From: Rhodocollybia butyracea
Taxonomy: Eukaryota; Basidiomycota; Agaricomycetes; Agaricales; Omphalotaceae
DNA length: 64,000 nt
Assembly (NCBI GenBank): GCA_015501585.1
Contig: JADNRY010000291.1
Coordinates: 1-64,000, forward strand
Direction: 5' to 3'
The notes below the pieces were generated by a model. The model was not told the DNA's origin, made no database searches, and worked only from the letters and a program-made list of their open reading frames with translations. Each line of letters opens with the position of its first letter. Within the stretch, counting starts at the first letter, position 1. Made by a program: the position numbers and the translations under genes. Positions 47,086 to 56,677 of the stretch are shown here, in pieces.

Positions 47086-47419
47086 TGTGACAGAGTATAG
47101 CAGGATAGACTATATTACATGTAAATAAGCTAACTTTTGTATTAGTTGTGCTGAGCACTAAACCTTTTCTTAACTTATTAATGAACACTTGGTTTTGTTG
47201 TCTCTCTTTGGCCAGTGCCAGTCTCCCAGTCTCTATAATGACCGAGTACTCCCTTTCAACGGGTCACTTGACCCTTCTATAGGGATACAATAGCCCCTTC
47301 AACAGGTCACTCAACCCTCAGCCAGGGAGACAGGCGACATTCCATTCTTACAGTAGTCTCAACATTCTTACGGACATTCTCTCAACTACTTACGGCCTAC
47401 AGTATTCTATAGTTTCACA
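47086..47419 (+). mobile_element. 3' LTR of the gypsy element, with polypurine tract
   Basis: A GGCATGGGGGGG tract at 47071-47082 is followed after CTC by TGTGACAGAGTATAGCAGG, the usual start of a basidiomycete Ty3/gypsy LTR. It ends near TATAGTTTCACA. The ex-coding tail just before the tract fits the 3' end of the internal region. The exact end and target duplication are uncertain because no 5' LTR is present. Confidence 0.6.
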
Positions 47420-47639
47420 AGTGCTTCACAGCAGCAAGTGGACATTCATCCATGTTCTCTGGTGCATCCAATTTCAGCATAGACAGAGCAACCTTCACAC
47501 ATATTTCAGGTGACAGCATTAGTGAGCCACTCATATTAGTCTTGACAGACGAAATAACAGCTAGTTGAATCACGCTCATTTCAAAGCAAATATGCACAAT
47601 TATAGGAACTGGAGTAGGCTTTATTGATTTCATTGTTTA

Positions 47640-48130
47640 ATTGGATAACTGACCGTCCAAAAAAAGAACCAATTGATATTTGGAAAATCCATGATTGGTT
47701 AAAGGCTCCAGATCCTTCTACCAATCTTGTGGCAGCATGCAATAAGAAGACACTAGGGACCGGAGAATGGATACTTTCAGATTCAGTTTGTTAAATAATA
47801 AATGGCAACGAGGTAAACCTGGCACCCTATGGATACAAGGCAAAGGTAAAATTCTTTTCTATGGTCATTGGTAATTCTGAATCTAATCATTAGCAGATCA
47901 AGTGGGCTCAGGAAAAACATTACTTTCATATGGTGGTAATTTCCTGATTTCTCACATGATTCTTTAGGGCAACTATCATCAAAAATCTGCAGACTAATCC
48001 AGCATTACTTTGCTGCTATTATTATTTTGACAACCATGTTAACTCACAGACCAAGACTAATGCCCAGGGTCTGATTCAGTCACTTTCAATCAATTTGCGC
48101 CTCTGCTCCAGATAGGCACATAGTAAATGC
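47640..48130 (+). pseudogene. NACHT (STAND) gene fragment, ankyrin/agaric type
   Basis: Plus-strand pieces read IDIWKIHDWLKAPDPSTNLV, then KKTLGTGEWILSDSV, and after a stop and a small intron SSGSGKTLLSYG (Walker A), then ATIIKNLQTNPALLCCYYYF and SLSINLR. The pattern 'DWLxxPDPSTN...TGxW(L)...GSGKTxLS...FxF' is the start of a NACHT domain common in mushroom NLR-like proteins. It is interrupted and ends within 500 bp, so it is a remnant. Confidence 0.6.
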
Positions 48131-48408
48131 TTCCCTACCGGAGCATTCCATCAACCTCTGCAATTCATCTGCACCAAAGCAAAAGACAAGTTTTTTAGAG
48201 TTTAGTTGCATTATCATTTGGGTACTATGAAGATTCTAAAGAGCCGTGATCTAGGTGCCTGGTGAGGACTGTAGAGATCAAAGTTAAAGTCACCGTCTGA
48301 TTCTAGCGGGATCGAGTCGAATTTGAGATTCAATATCTATCAGCTGACTTTAAAGTAGACCTGTCAATTGGCAAGAATTATTTAACCTGCAACACGCTGT
48401 AGTATGAA

Positions 48409-48770
48409 ATGCAGTTGAACGTATCTTTGGTGTTGTCAAGGCACGCTGGGAGGTTTTGAACTGTCCAGCCACATTTGACTTGGCTATTCAAGCTTGTATT
48501 CCTCCTGCTCTTGCAGCTTTGCACAACTTCATCCTTCAGTTTGATCCTTCTGATATTGAGGATTTTCTCAATGATCCAGGAGTGGTTGATGATGAACCCA
48601 GTGCTGCGGATTATACAAGGGACATGTATGGAAGACTTGCAGAGGGCGCCCCCTCCAGAGAGGAGAAAGAAAAGGCAGAAAAGTTACGTGATCAAATTGC
48701 AGAAAAGATGTGGATTCAGTATCAGGAGTGGCTAGCAAAAGTAGGTTTATCGGACGACATTGATATGTAG
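48409..48770 (+). pseudogene. Harbinger transposase C-terminal fragment
   Basis: Encodes AVERIFGVVKARWEVLNCPA, then FDLAIQACIPPALAALHNFI, matching the conserved 'vErvFG.lK.rw' Glu block and the AALHNF helix at the end of HARBI1-like nucleases. It continues with an acidic tail (QFDPSDIEDFLNDPG) and ends at 48770. It is unlike the transposase at 34465, so it is a different family. The catalytic Asp regions are missing. Confidence 0.7.
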
Positions 48771-48809
48771 TAGCTACAGTAACACTAGCTAGAATCTACT
48801 GAGAATCTA

Positions 48810-50088
48810 CTACACACTCCGCTCCTGAGTAAAAACACTATCAATATATGCTTGCCGCATCAAAGGATTTGAAAAACTAGTGTATGTTTCAACCACCGCC
48901 TTGTCCTGAGTCAAAATGTGAATAAATTTCATCACTTCTGCAATACCCAAATCCTCCTTCTCAACCAAGGACACTGCTTTTGAACAACGTGCTGGTGTGA
49001 GCAATAGTGAAGTGTCAGATGGTACAGCAAATGGCGCAGGAGGTGCAAGAAAATTACGGATCACATCATTCATCCCGGCAACTTCTCCAAGAAGACCAGT
49101 AAGAACTTCTGAGCCTTTGACCTTTTTTGAGGAAGATGGGGTAAAGATATTATCACTTGATCATTTAAATGATACCAGAGCTGGCATTTTAGGAGGCTGC
49201 AAAGATGCTGAAGGCTTTGGTGAAGGAGGAGGTGAAACCGAGACAGAGATATGACTGTGAGGAGTGACTGGAGACTATAATCATGGAGTAAGTAGGGGTT
49301 CATAGGTATTGCAGGTGTCCATACCTCAACATTGACACCTTCATCCCCCAGCTTCTCCATATCGTCATCCAACTTCCCATAGTCCCACCCCTGGCTTTCA
49401 AAAGCATCCTCCTTTGCATCACTCTGCTGAGCCGCTACGCCTGAAGGACAAAAGACATTGGTACCCTTCGGTTTGTATGGCATGATCTTCTCTACATTGT
49501 GCAAAAAGATCCAGCCCTTGTTACGAAAAGGCTTGGCGGTCTTATTCCTTCCAACAAACTTGTCCCAAGCCTCAGCAGTGAGACCTGTGATGCCTGCTCC
49601 ATGTTTGTCACTCCATGGACCCCAACCAGACTGCTCCTTGATCTTTCCAATGATGTTGTACTTTTCTTTACACTAAAGAGAGTGATAAACCTGAAAATGG
49701 ACTTGAAAATATATTTTCATGCACATACCGTGACAGTCTGCCATTTGACTCTACATGCTTCCTTGTCCTTGTCCCCTCCAACAGTGGCAACACCCTTCAT
49801 GAAATCTGCAGCAGCTGAAAATGTCTTCCCTTTGAAGCTGTAACCTTCACCCATCTCTGAACAAACAGTGTATAGATATCCGAGGAATTATTTGGTGTCT
49901 GTATCAGTCCACTGTGCCGGTTTTGACTTCGGGGGCTTTCTGGGCCGGGATTTGGGTCTGTCTGAGGTTTTCGGTACCTCTTTTGCTTCCTCGTGAGGAT
50001 TTTCGGTCATGGATGAAAAGACAAAAGAAGTTATGCCTGATTTGCGCGAGCCGTATCTTTTCAATGGCAGAAAAGATGCGACACGCAC
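48810..50088 (-). pseudogene. SANT/Myb-like partner protein of the second Harbinger element
   Basis: The minus strand reads a basic leader (KSRPRKPPKSKPAQWTDTDT), then KGKTFSAAADFMKGVATVGG and DKDKEACRVKWQTV, with YNIIGKIKEQSGWGPWSDKH and WDKFVGRNKTAKPFRNKGW. Then come an acidic linker (DDDMEKLGDEGVNVEVW), a Ser/Pro-rich part and a C-terminal helix ending TQERSV at 48810. This is the SANT-like DNA-binding design found in Harbinger partner proteins. Splice sites near 49680-49730 and 49860 look usable. It may still be intact although its transposase is not. Confidence 0.55.
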
Positions 50089-50203
50089 AAATCAGGCGTA
50101 ATTTAGTTACATGGAGTAACTAATTTGTCACATCAAAGTAACAATCTCATATTTTTTGAGATCCCAAAACTCAGATCAGATTTTGTTGCTGAACAGGCCC
50201 TTA

Positions 50204-51052
50204 GCCTGTCCGATTTAGATTACATAATCTAGTGCGGCAATGTCTTCGGCAATTGCTCTGGGGGGAATTCTTACCTCTGTTCTATGTTTAACCCACCTCA
50301 AATACATGTTAGTAGTGTTGTACATTGAGCCAATGTATACAATGTGGGGAAAGATGAAAAAAACTGCTAAATCTTCGCACTACAAGCTAAAATTACCTAA
50401 GCTAAATGGCTGGGAGAGGAGGAGAGGAGAATTTTATTACACGGCATGGTCCAAGTGCTGAACGCTGGAACCATTGGGAGAGGAGTGGACGAGCTCGCAA
50501 CTAAGGTGCTGTAGATCCACCCGCCTCATCAATGGCTAGATATACCACAAACTACCTATATATATTTTACTACATACATCTTTCTGGCAATACGGAATCT
50601 GGTTGTCGTGGGAATTGTGCACGTGAGCATTAGGTAGACTGTACAGGTGTTACATGTGACCTGTCACAGTATGAGAATTTTTTTGAAGAGGTGAAAGCTT
50701 TGCTTTTCAATGGTAGGAAAAAAGACATGATAGGCATGTATTTATTTGTGATTTATTGGTTCAATGATTTTGAGTTAAAGGATTTGTATGCACATGTATG
50801 TGGCTGGTAGGTTATGTGGTGAAAGAGTGCATGTGAATGCCAGATGACTTGCGAGTGTGGGCCATCGCACAAGCGCGTGGCAGGTACAATTCCTGGAAGA
50901 GACTAGGTATGAAATGCAGATGACACTCTGCAGTACATTGCAGCAGAAGGTAAGTAACGTGCCTGGGCCCAATAACATATTAACATTTCTGATACTCATA
51001 TTATCCAATACACTCTCCCGAGCAAGAACAAACAGCGCAATGGAAGCTGGCG
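50204..51052. other. No supported gene; holds one copy of a dispersed 63-bp repeat
   Basis: The stretch at about 50788-50850 (CACATGTATGTGGCTGGTAG, then GTTATGTGGTGAAAGAG) recurs almost unchanged at 52378-52440, just left of the hAT MITE. The minus strand from about 51050 to 50950 may be the end of the F-box-like remnant. Confidence 0.4.
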
Positions 51053-51425
51053 CATCAGGAAAAGCCGTTTTTGCCTAGGTGACCCCAGAGTGGCCTAAAG
51101 CAAACTAGGTGACCTATGAATCCTATGGCATCCTAGGAATTTGGGCTTGTCCCTTGCCAGTCAAGGCTCTTGAGGATTCCCTAGGCAAGCCTAGGTTTGC
51201 CCAGGTTTGCCCAGGTGCTCCTGGGGAACACCTGGGGAACACCTGGGCAAACCTGGGCAAACCTAGGCTTGCCCTGGGTTTGCCTAGGATACCCTAGGGA
51301 ATCCTCAAGAGCCTTGACTGGCAAGGGACGAGCCCAAATTCCTAGGATGCCATAGGATTCATAGGTCACCTAGTTTGCTTTAGGCCACTCTGGGGTCACC
51401 TAGGCAAAAACGGCTTTTCCTGATG
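51053..51425. mobile_element. CATCAGG palindromic MITE, 373 bp
   Basis: Full-length and near-perfectly palindromic. Starts CATCAGGAAAAGCCGTTTTT and ends with its inverted complement, flanked by CG (51051-51052 and 51426-51427). It interrupts the minus-strand F-box-like frame, which reads through the element end as ...ASGKAVFA followed by a stop. Confidence 0.93.
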
Positions 51426-51777
51426 CGACTGCTCTGGTTGAAAATATATTGACTCCCTGGAATATAAGTGGAGGGAACACAGCAGCGAATGTCCGGCAAA
51501 CCGTAAGCATGGAAAGGATCTCTTTTCGGTTGGAAAGACGCTGAAGTTTGAGGGCGCTGCTATCATTCAATGGAACACGAGTGATGTCAAATGAAGGATC
51601 AATGTAGAAAGCGACATAAATTTGCAAAATTTTGGTGGTGAGCTCGGTAGGCACTATGAAAGAAAAATCAGTGCAAGGAATGCAAGGAATACCCGAATAC
51701 ACTCACAAGAAGTAAAGGAAGGCATTTTGTCCGAGGTTAGAAAGGGCAGTAAATATTGAAGTTGTTGGTGGAACCAT
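51426..51777 (-). pseudogene. F-box-like protein remnant, split by a MITE
   Basis: Minus strand from ATG 51777: MVPPTTSIFTALSNLGQNAF, LYFL, then (after GTGAGT at 51706-51701 and an acceptor near 51654) VPTELTTKILQIYVAFYIDP. This leads to ILSMLTVCRTFAAVFPPLIF and QGVNIFSTRAV. 'LPTEL..KIL...VCRTF' is the F-box pattern common in mushrooms, which links substrates to SCF ubiquitin ligases. The splice phases do not match and the MITE cuts the frame, so it is probably dead. Confidence 0.5.
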
Positions 51778-52450
51778 TAAATACACCAAAAGAGGCAGCA
51801 CATGCACTTCCACCGCCGCTGACAAAAAGTAAAAACCCAAGGAAGTAAAGTGTGGGGGTACAAAACAGGAAGTAATGAGATATATATAAACGCTGTGTGG
51901 CAAAAAAGAATCCACTGCATTGAGAATTTGCGGTAGGTAGAATTTGGAGTCAGGCATGTGAGTCTTGCATCAAAATATGTGCATGTAAGAGACAGAACTG
52001 CAGCGGCGTTTAATGCAGGAAAAAATGTCAAGAGGATGGTTCAGTATCAGTCAGATGCATTGATGCGCTGGGTAAATGTGGTTGCACTGCCATGCAGTAA
52101 GCGGTAGGACGCGAATAAAGAGAGGAAGTGGCGCAACAAGGAATAACAGGCAACTGGGAGCTGTGAAAAGTGCAGTGAGAAGTGTTGAACTTGTTGTTTA
52201 GTGCTGAAGGTAAATTCACAAAATCACATGACAGGCGCTTTGACATCCCAAATAAGGCGAAACGATTCTGCTTAGCTTAATTTGGACGCCATCAAAACCA
52301 ATTGGGACGAAATTCCCACGCGAAACCGGCCATAAGGACGAGCCTTCATTACATTCAGGACTCGTAATGTATTTGTATGCACATGTATGTGGCTGGTAGG
52401 TTATGTGGTGAAAGAGCGCATGTGAACGCCAGATGATGTACAATCTGTTG

Positions 52451-53112
52451 TAGGGTTTTAAAGTGCGGTGCACAAACCGTTGGATAACCGACAACCGCAC
52501 TGCACTGAACCGCGGTGAGGGTAAATAAAGGTTGCACCGGTGCAGCGGTTTGCATCCGGTGCGGTTTGCGGTTCTTGGAAATTGAAGAATTTGCATAACT
52601 GATCAAAACCGGTGGTAACCGGTGGTCAACCGGTGCAATTTACATAATGAAAATAATTTATTAACTGTGTTTTTCAAGCCTGACTTTATGTATTGTAAAG
52701 TAGATGTGATCTGGTAATCAAATTTTTAATTGTATACAGCTCACAGGCGCCCATGTGCCACATTTGATTTGGGCGCCTGTGAGCTGTATACAATCAAAAT
52801 CTTGATGACCGCATCAAATTTACTTTATACTAATGTAAGAATACCTTTATACACTGTTCATAAGTAGAGATTATCCTATTAGGCAACACTACAGGGTATA
52901 TGATGTTTTGAAACTGGTATAACCGCCGTTTTCACCGGGTTATTGCCAAACCGGTTCAAAACCGCATAACTGCACTGAACCGGCACCGGTGAGGCGGTTC
53001 TTATCAGTTCAGTGCAAGGTTTGCTGAAATTAAAAAAATATACCACCGGTGCAGTTATCGGTTTGCCCAAAATGGCTGACAAAACCGAACCGCACCGCAC
53101 TTTAAAACCCTA
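52451..53112. mobile_element. hAT-type MITE, 662 bp, 8-bp duplication
   Basis: The inverted ends read TAGGGTTTTAAAGTGCGGTG on both sides, flanked by ATCTGTTG (52443-52450 and 53113-53120). The arms are full of CCGGT/ACCGG and CGGTGC words. In the centre is a perfect hairpin (about 52730-52794) whose arms read ATTGTATACAGCTCACAGGC, then GCCCA. It has the same end type (TAGGGTTT) and duplication length as the MITE at 31171. Confidence 0.93.
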
Positions 53113-53120
53113 ATCTGTTG

Positions 53121-53603
53121 TGTTTGGGAAATCTGCTGTGCAGCAGGGTAGAGGTTTTATTTTCATTCTTTTTAATGTGTGTGTATATGTCTGGTTCAAG
53201 ACGCATGTGCGTTTTGCTGGTTTTTGACCAGAAACGACGTTTAGCGCCCGTGAGATGATGGTGGTTGGAAGGTACGTTGTATGGGAAATGGGCGCTTAAT
53301 TGGCCAGACTAAACCAGCCGACCTAAGTCGCAGACGTTACACTCATCAATTTATTGATTGTCGTGTTCGTCTGCTTATAGGAGACTAAGACCTAAGTACT
53401 TCAATCTATCATGATTAAATTGAACCAGTGCTGGTGGCGTGCACTACTCTCTCGGAAGCCTCGTGTCCTAGAAACCAACAATGGATTGTACGGGGAAAAA
53501 AGCTGTAAAACAAATCACAGGCTACCTCGTTCGCAACGCTTCCTGCCTGGCAATAAGTATTTATGGCCTTACTGAACTATATCAAAGTTGATCAACACTC
53601 ACA
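53121..53603. other. Intergenic, upstream of the 53.6-kb gene
   Basis: No gene or repeat was recognised. It presumably includes the promoter of the next gene. No TATA box is obvious. Confidence 0.35.
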
Positions 53604-54780
53604 ATGCAGTACATTATAAATCTCTACCACCGCCCCATGAACTCCATTGTACCACCACCATCCCAGATGCCCTCTCAGAATGCCAGTGAAATCTACACAC
53701 GTCTGCTTCTACCTCTTGCGCATGGGTACCCTTTATGGGTTCCTGAACCTGACGAGGCTTTACCATCTGAATATCAAGATTGCGGCCTAAGCATCGGCGA
53801 CGTAGGAATAATCACTCCAGATGGTGGCTTTGACTTCCTGTTCAACACCTTCTTGCCTGCAGACGATCCCATCAACCAGTCGCACGGTGTCCCAGAAGGA
53901 TTTGAACCATTGACCTGTTTTCCACGAGACATGCGACTCAACTCTCATCACCACCGCCCAGGCATTCCTATAACAAGTTTGGGGACGCAGTCCACTAACA
54001 TTCAGGCCCATCTCTCGGTAGATATCCCGTGAGTATCAATCTTTTGATTAATATTGTATCTACTACATGCTGAATCACTTCGCATGCAGAGGTGTTCCGG
54101 GCACATCTGCGGGAGGAGGAGTTGAGGTAATATTCAGTCGATCCTCTGGAGCGCTGCTCATGCTTCCTGATGGTGCTGCGAGAGCTGACTACCAGAATAT
54201 CTCTGCATTACGCCAACATGCCGCAAAGAATGCAAAGAGTTGGTTTCAGTTCATAAACGGACCCTTAGGCCGGGAGACTAGTTCTTTGTATCTCATCACT
54301 GGGCATGACAAAACCTGCACTTGGGAATCGGCTGCGTTTTCAAATCCGTCGCAGGAGCAGACTGTTTCAATCAAGTTCACTGTAGGAGGTTTCGGTGACG
54401 GAAGGTTACACATAGCTCGAACATCTGGGATGCAGAGTTCTATTCCGAGCAGGTGCTCTAAACCTTCTAACACTGCTAACAACCAAGCAGTATTTATTCG
54501 CGGATTCAAGATAAGACTTCGACAAGGCCCAAGACGATATCTCGAGTCTATCAAGATTACAAATATGATTGGTGGGGTGGTCAAATATCAGAGGGAATAT
54601 CATAAAAGAGGCAGCCTAGGACGGTCTCAGACAGATCCTGGTCAGCGACTCGGTGGAACTGGAAGTGGTCCAAGTGATTCTGAGCTGTCTCAGTTCAACG
54701 ATCTTGGCAGTTTTGACTTTGATTGCGATGAGCCTCCTCCTCGCAGTGTTAGCTCCATTACGCCAGATCCTTCCTACTAG
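53604..54780 (+). CDS. Agaric-type hypothetical protein (GYPLW / VGIITPDGGFDFLFN family)
   Basis: Two exons: 53604-54028 and 54090-54780, with a 61-nt GTGAGT...TGCAG intron. The two halves join in frame (VDIP-GVPGTSAGGG), giving about 371 residues. Visible motifs, in order: IYTRLLLPLAHGYPLWVPEP, GLSIGDVGIITPDGGFDFLF, HGVPEGFEPL, a Gly-rich GTSAGGGVEVIF, GALLMLPDGA, NGPLGRETSSLYLITGHDK and a basic region (GFKIRLRQGPRRYL). A Ser/Asp-rich tail follows (DCDEPPPRSVSSITPD). I recall this design as a lineage-expanded mushroom family with no known function. There is no signal peptide or membrane segment. The start could also be ATG 53637. It appears intact. Confidence 0.75.
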
Positions 54781-55106
54781 ATATTGATTGATCAGGTAGG
54801 ATGTCATTACGCGCCGCGAGTATTAGCTGACAGATCCGTTAGAGCGACTTCTTTGACATCCAGCCCCGGTATCCTAATCAACAATTGAGTGTAATTGGAG
54901 GTGGCCCGAGCGATTCTCTGGAGCGTCGGTCAGATTCTAGCAGTACAGGATCTCAGAGCAGTTTTGAAGACTCCAGTGGTTGTGCTGAGCCACACTCGCC
55001 TCCTAGCAGTGTTAGCTCCATGTCAACAGATTCCTCCGACGAAATACTGAACCATCGGGTACGGCAATAGACGCTGCTTCAAGCATTTAGCTGACAGATT
55101 TGCTAG
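54781..55106 (+). other. Duplicated copy of the preceding gene's C-terminal tail
   Basis: The frame 54885-55070 (GGGPSDSLERRSDSSSTGSQ ... HSPPSSVSSMSTDSSDE) repeats the theme of the tail of the gene just upstream (GTGSGPSDSELSQF ... PPPRSVSSITPD). Flanking words such as TTAGCTGACAGAT(C/T)(C/T)G also recur. It may be an alternative last exon or a decayed tandem duplication. Confidence 0.5.
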
Positions 55107-56677
55107 ATGTACCACCCGTCCGATTCCATCAATGAATACATACTTGACAGAGTTAGTATGCTTATATTTTGCGCATATTTATAATGGTGTTGTGCGAGTT
55201 TCTTACACGGTTTATAGGTCCACGATGTCGACGTAGCCATCTCTCACGACCGTGACTGGTGCTCAATCCTAGATAAGGTCTGTTTAAATGTACTGATAAA
55301 GAAAGACTGAATATTGACTTATCTAGGCGGACTATGACATTCCTGATGATCTTGAACTCATTAGAAGAATCAACGAAAAAAGGATCAACGGAAAATATAG
55401 GATTCTTGTCAATGGTGGTGCGTAAACACATCCTCTTTGACCGTTTAGTTACCTAAAACTGTGATTCAGATTCTGCATATCTTATAGATGCCACTAAGGA
55501 TGCTGCTTTCAGCAGCAAAGATTTGACTGGTGAAGGCATTGGCATTGGTGAAGCCTTCTTGGATGGACATGACCTGCCTACCTTGAATCAGCTTTCCCCA
55601 AGCTTGACTACAGGTATCAGCGATGCAGCTTCCTCCCATGATGCCAATCAAAACAAGCCTGAGGGTTTAATGTCGGCGGACCTCCCGCCTCTACCAATGT
55701 TCATTTCTGAGAAGCTCAGGGTACAGGTGTTCACTCATTGTTCCTATGATGGGCAACCCATGGAGAATCACCCTGACAGTCCCGATCATAACTTAGAGTG
55801 AGTTCAGAAAGGCTGACTGTGGAATGAACTGATTTGCTTTGTGAAGCCTTCAGCATTTGGGTGATGAAGTGCTTTCCATTGTGGTAGGCCAGATATGTTC
55901 TGATATTCCATTCAACTTATTAGAGGTAAATATTGATGTGGATCTCCTCTTGGGTTAATTCTAATGCAATTCTCAGCGGGTCCGAACGTTGGTGGTTGGG
56001 AACAACACCCTTGCCGATATGTGAGGAAATGCTTTGTTGTTGATCAAGTTATTTTGCTTAGGAGATTGTAGAGCTGAGAGATATAAACTTACCGAGCAGC
56101 TCAGGCGTGGTGCTCAAGCGATGTCATCGGAAATATCACTCAATGAGCAGTGTGAGTTATCACTATCAAACGGGTCCATCTCATCTCATCTCTGTCATTT
56201 TCCATCCAGCGGCCCTATTCAAGGTGGGTCCGACAATAGATCTGCATATCTATGCAAGCTGTATAACTGTCCTCGTTATAGGCATATGTCGGAGGTCTTT
56301 TCCATGAACAAGGCTTCAGAGTAGTCCATCTCTGGCTCGAGGAGCTCTTGCACCCATGGGTAGTAGCAGTCAGACGTAGGTACAAAGTACCTCTAAAAGC
56401 GGCCAAAGGTTGGGCACCTGGGCCTCCGCCAGCAGCTGAACGGGTACCTCTGCCAGCAGTCAAACAGTGGGTACCTCCGCCTAAGCCTCCGCCAGCTGCC
56501 AAACGTTGGGTACCTCCGCCAACAGTCACTAACCCCTGGGTAACTCCGCCAGCAGCCGAACGTTTGTTACTTTCAACAGCAGCCGACCGGTGGTCACCTC
56601 CAACTCCAAAAACTACCCCCACATCCGAACAACCGAAGCGAGTCAGGGAAATACGTGCGTCGTTGGGTAAGAAGTGA
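55107..56677 (+). CDS. RNase III-like protein with altered catalytic residues
   Basis: Nine exons from ATG 55107: 55107-55151, 55218-55277, 55327-55417, 55470-55797, 55847-55925, 55977-56020, 56072-56151, 56210-56223 and 56282-56677. The introns are 49-66 nt, and all phases agree. The RNase III domain follows the family order: LRVQVFTHCSYDGQPMENHP, HLGDEVLSIVVGQICSDIPF, ERVRTLVVGNNTLADIAERY, then SALFKAYVGGLFHEQGFRVV. RNase III enzymes cut double-stranded RNA with four acids. Here the first (ERLEfLGD) appears as LQHLGD with Gln for Glu. The ADxFEA motif reads SALFKA, with Ala for Asp and Lys for Glu, so the protein is probably not a nuclease. The C-terminus has proline-rich repeats of the type (K/R)xWVPPP. 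No dsRNA-binding domain is present. A structural or RNA-binding role is inference. Confidence 0.8.

Larger units (their letters stand above)
38199..47419 (+). mobile_element. Decayed chromodomain Ty3/gypsy retrotransposon with nested insertions
   Basis: The plus strand carries integrase pieces (38199-38446 and 42866 onwards), a chromodomain, further 3' reading frames, a polypurine tract and the 3' LTR at 47086. The protease, reverse transcriptase and RNase H regions are missing on the left, so the element is 5'-truncated. A telomere-repeat element and a pogo-like transposon separate the two integrase pieces, and a second telomere-repeat element sits at 46220-46914. Confidence 0.8.
48409..50200. 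mobile_element. Second Harbinger-type element, left-truncated
   Basis: Contains the C-terminal part of a transposase (plus strand) and a convergent SANT-like gene (minus strand), plus a right end reading ...TGTTGCTGAACAGGCCC followed by TTA (50201-50203). No matching GGGCCTGTTCAG left end lies upstream; instead the NACHT fragment is there. The empty-site sequence TTAGCCTGTCCGATTTAGAT at 50201 also occurs at about 56775. Confidence 0.55.
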
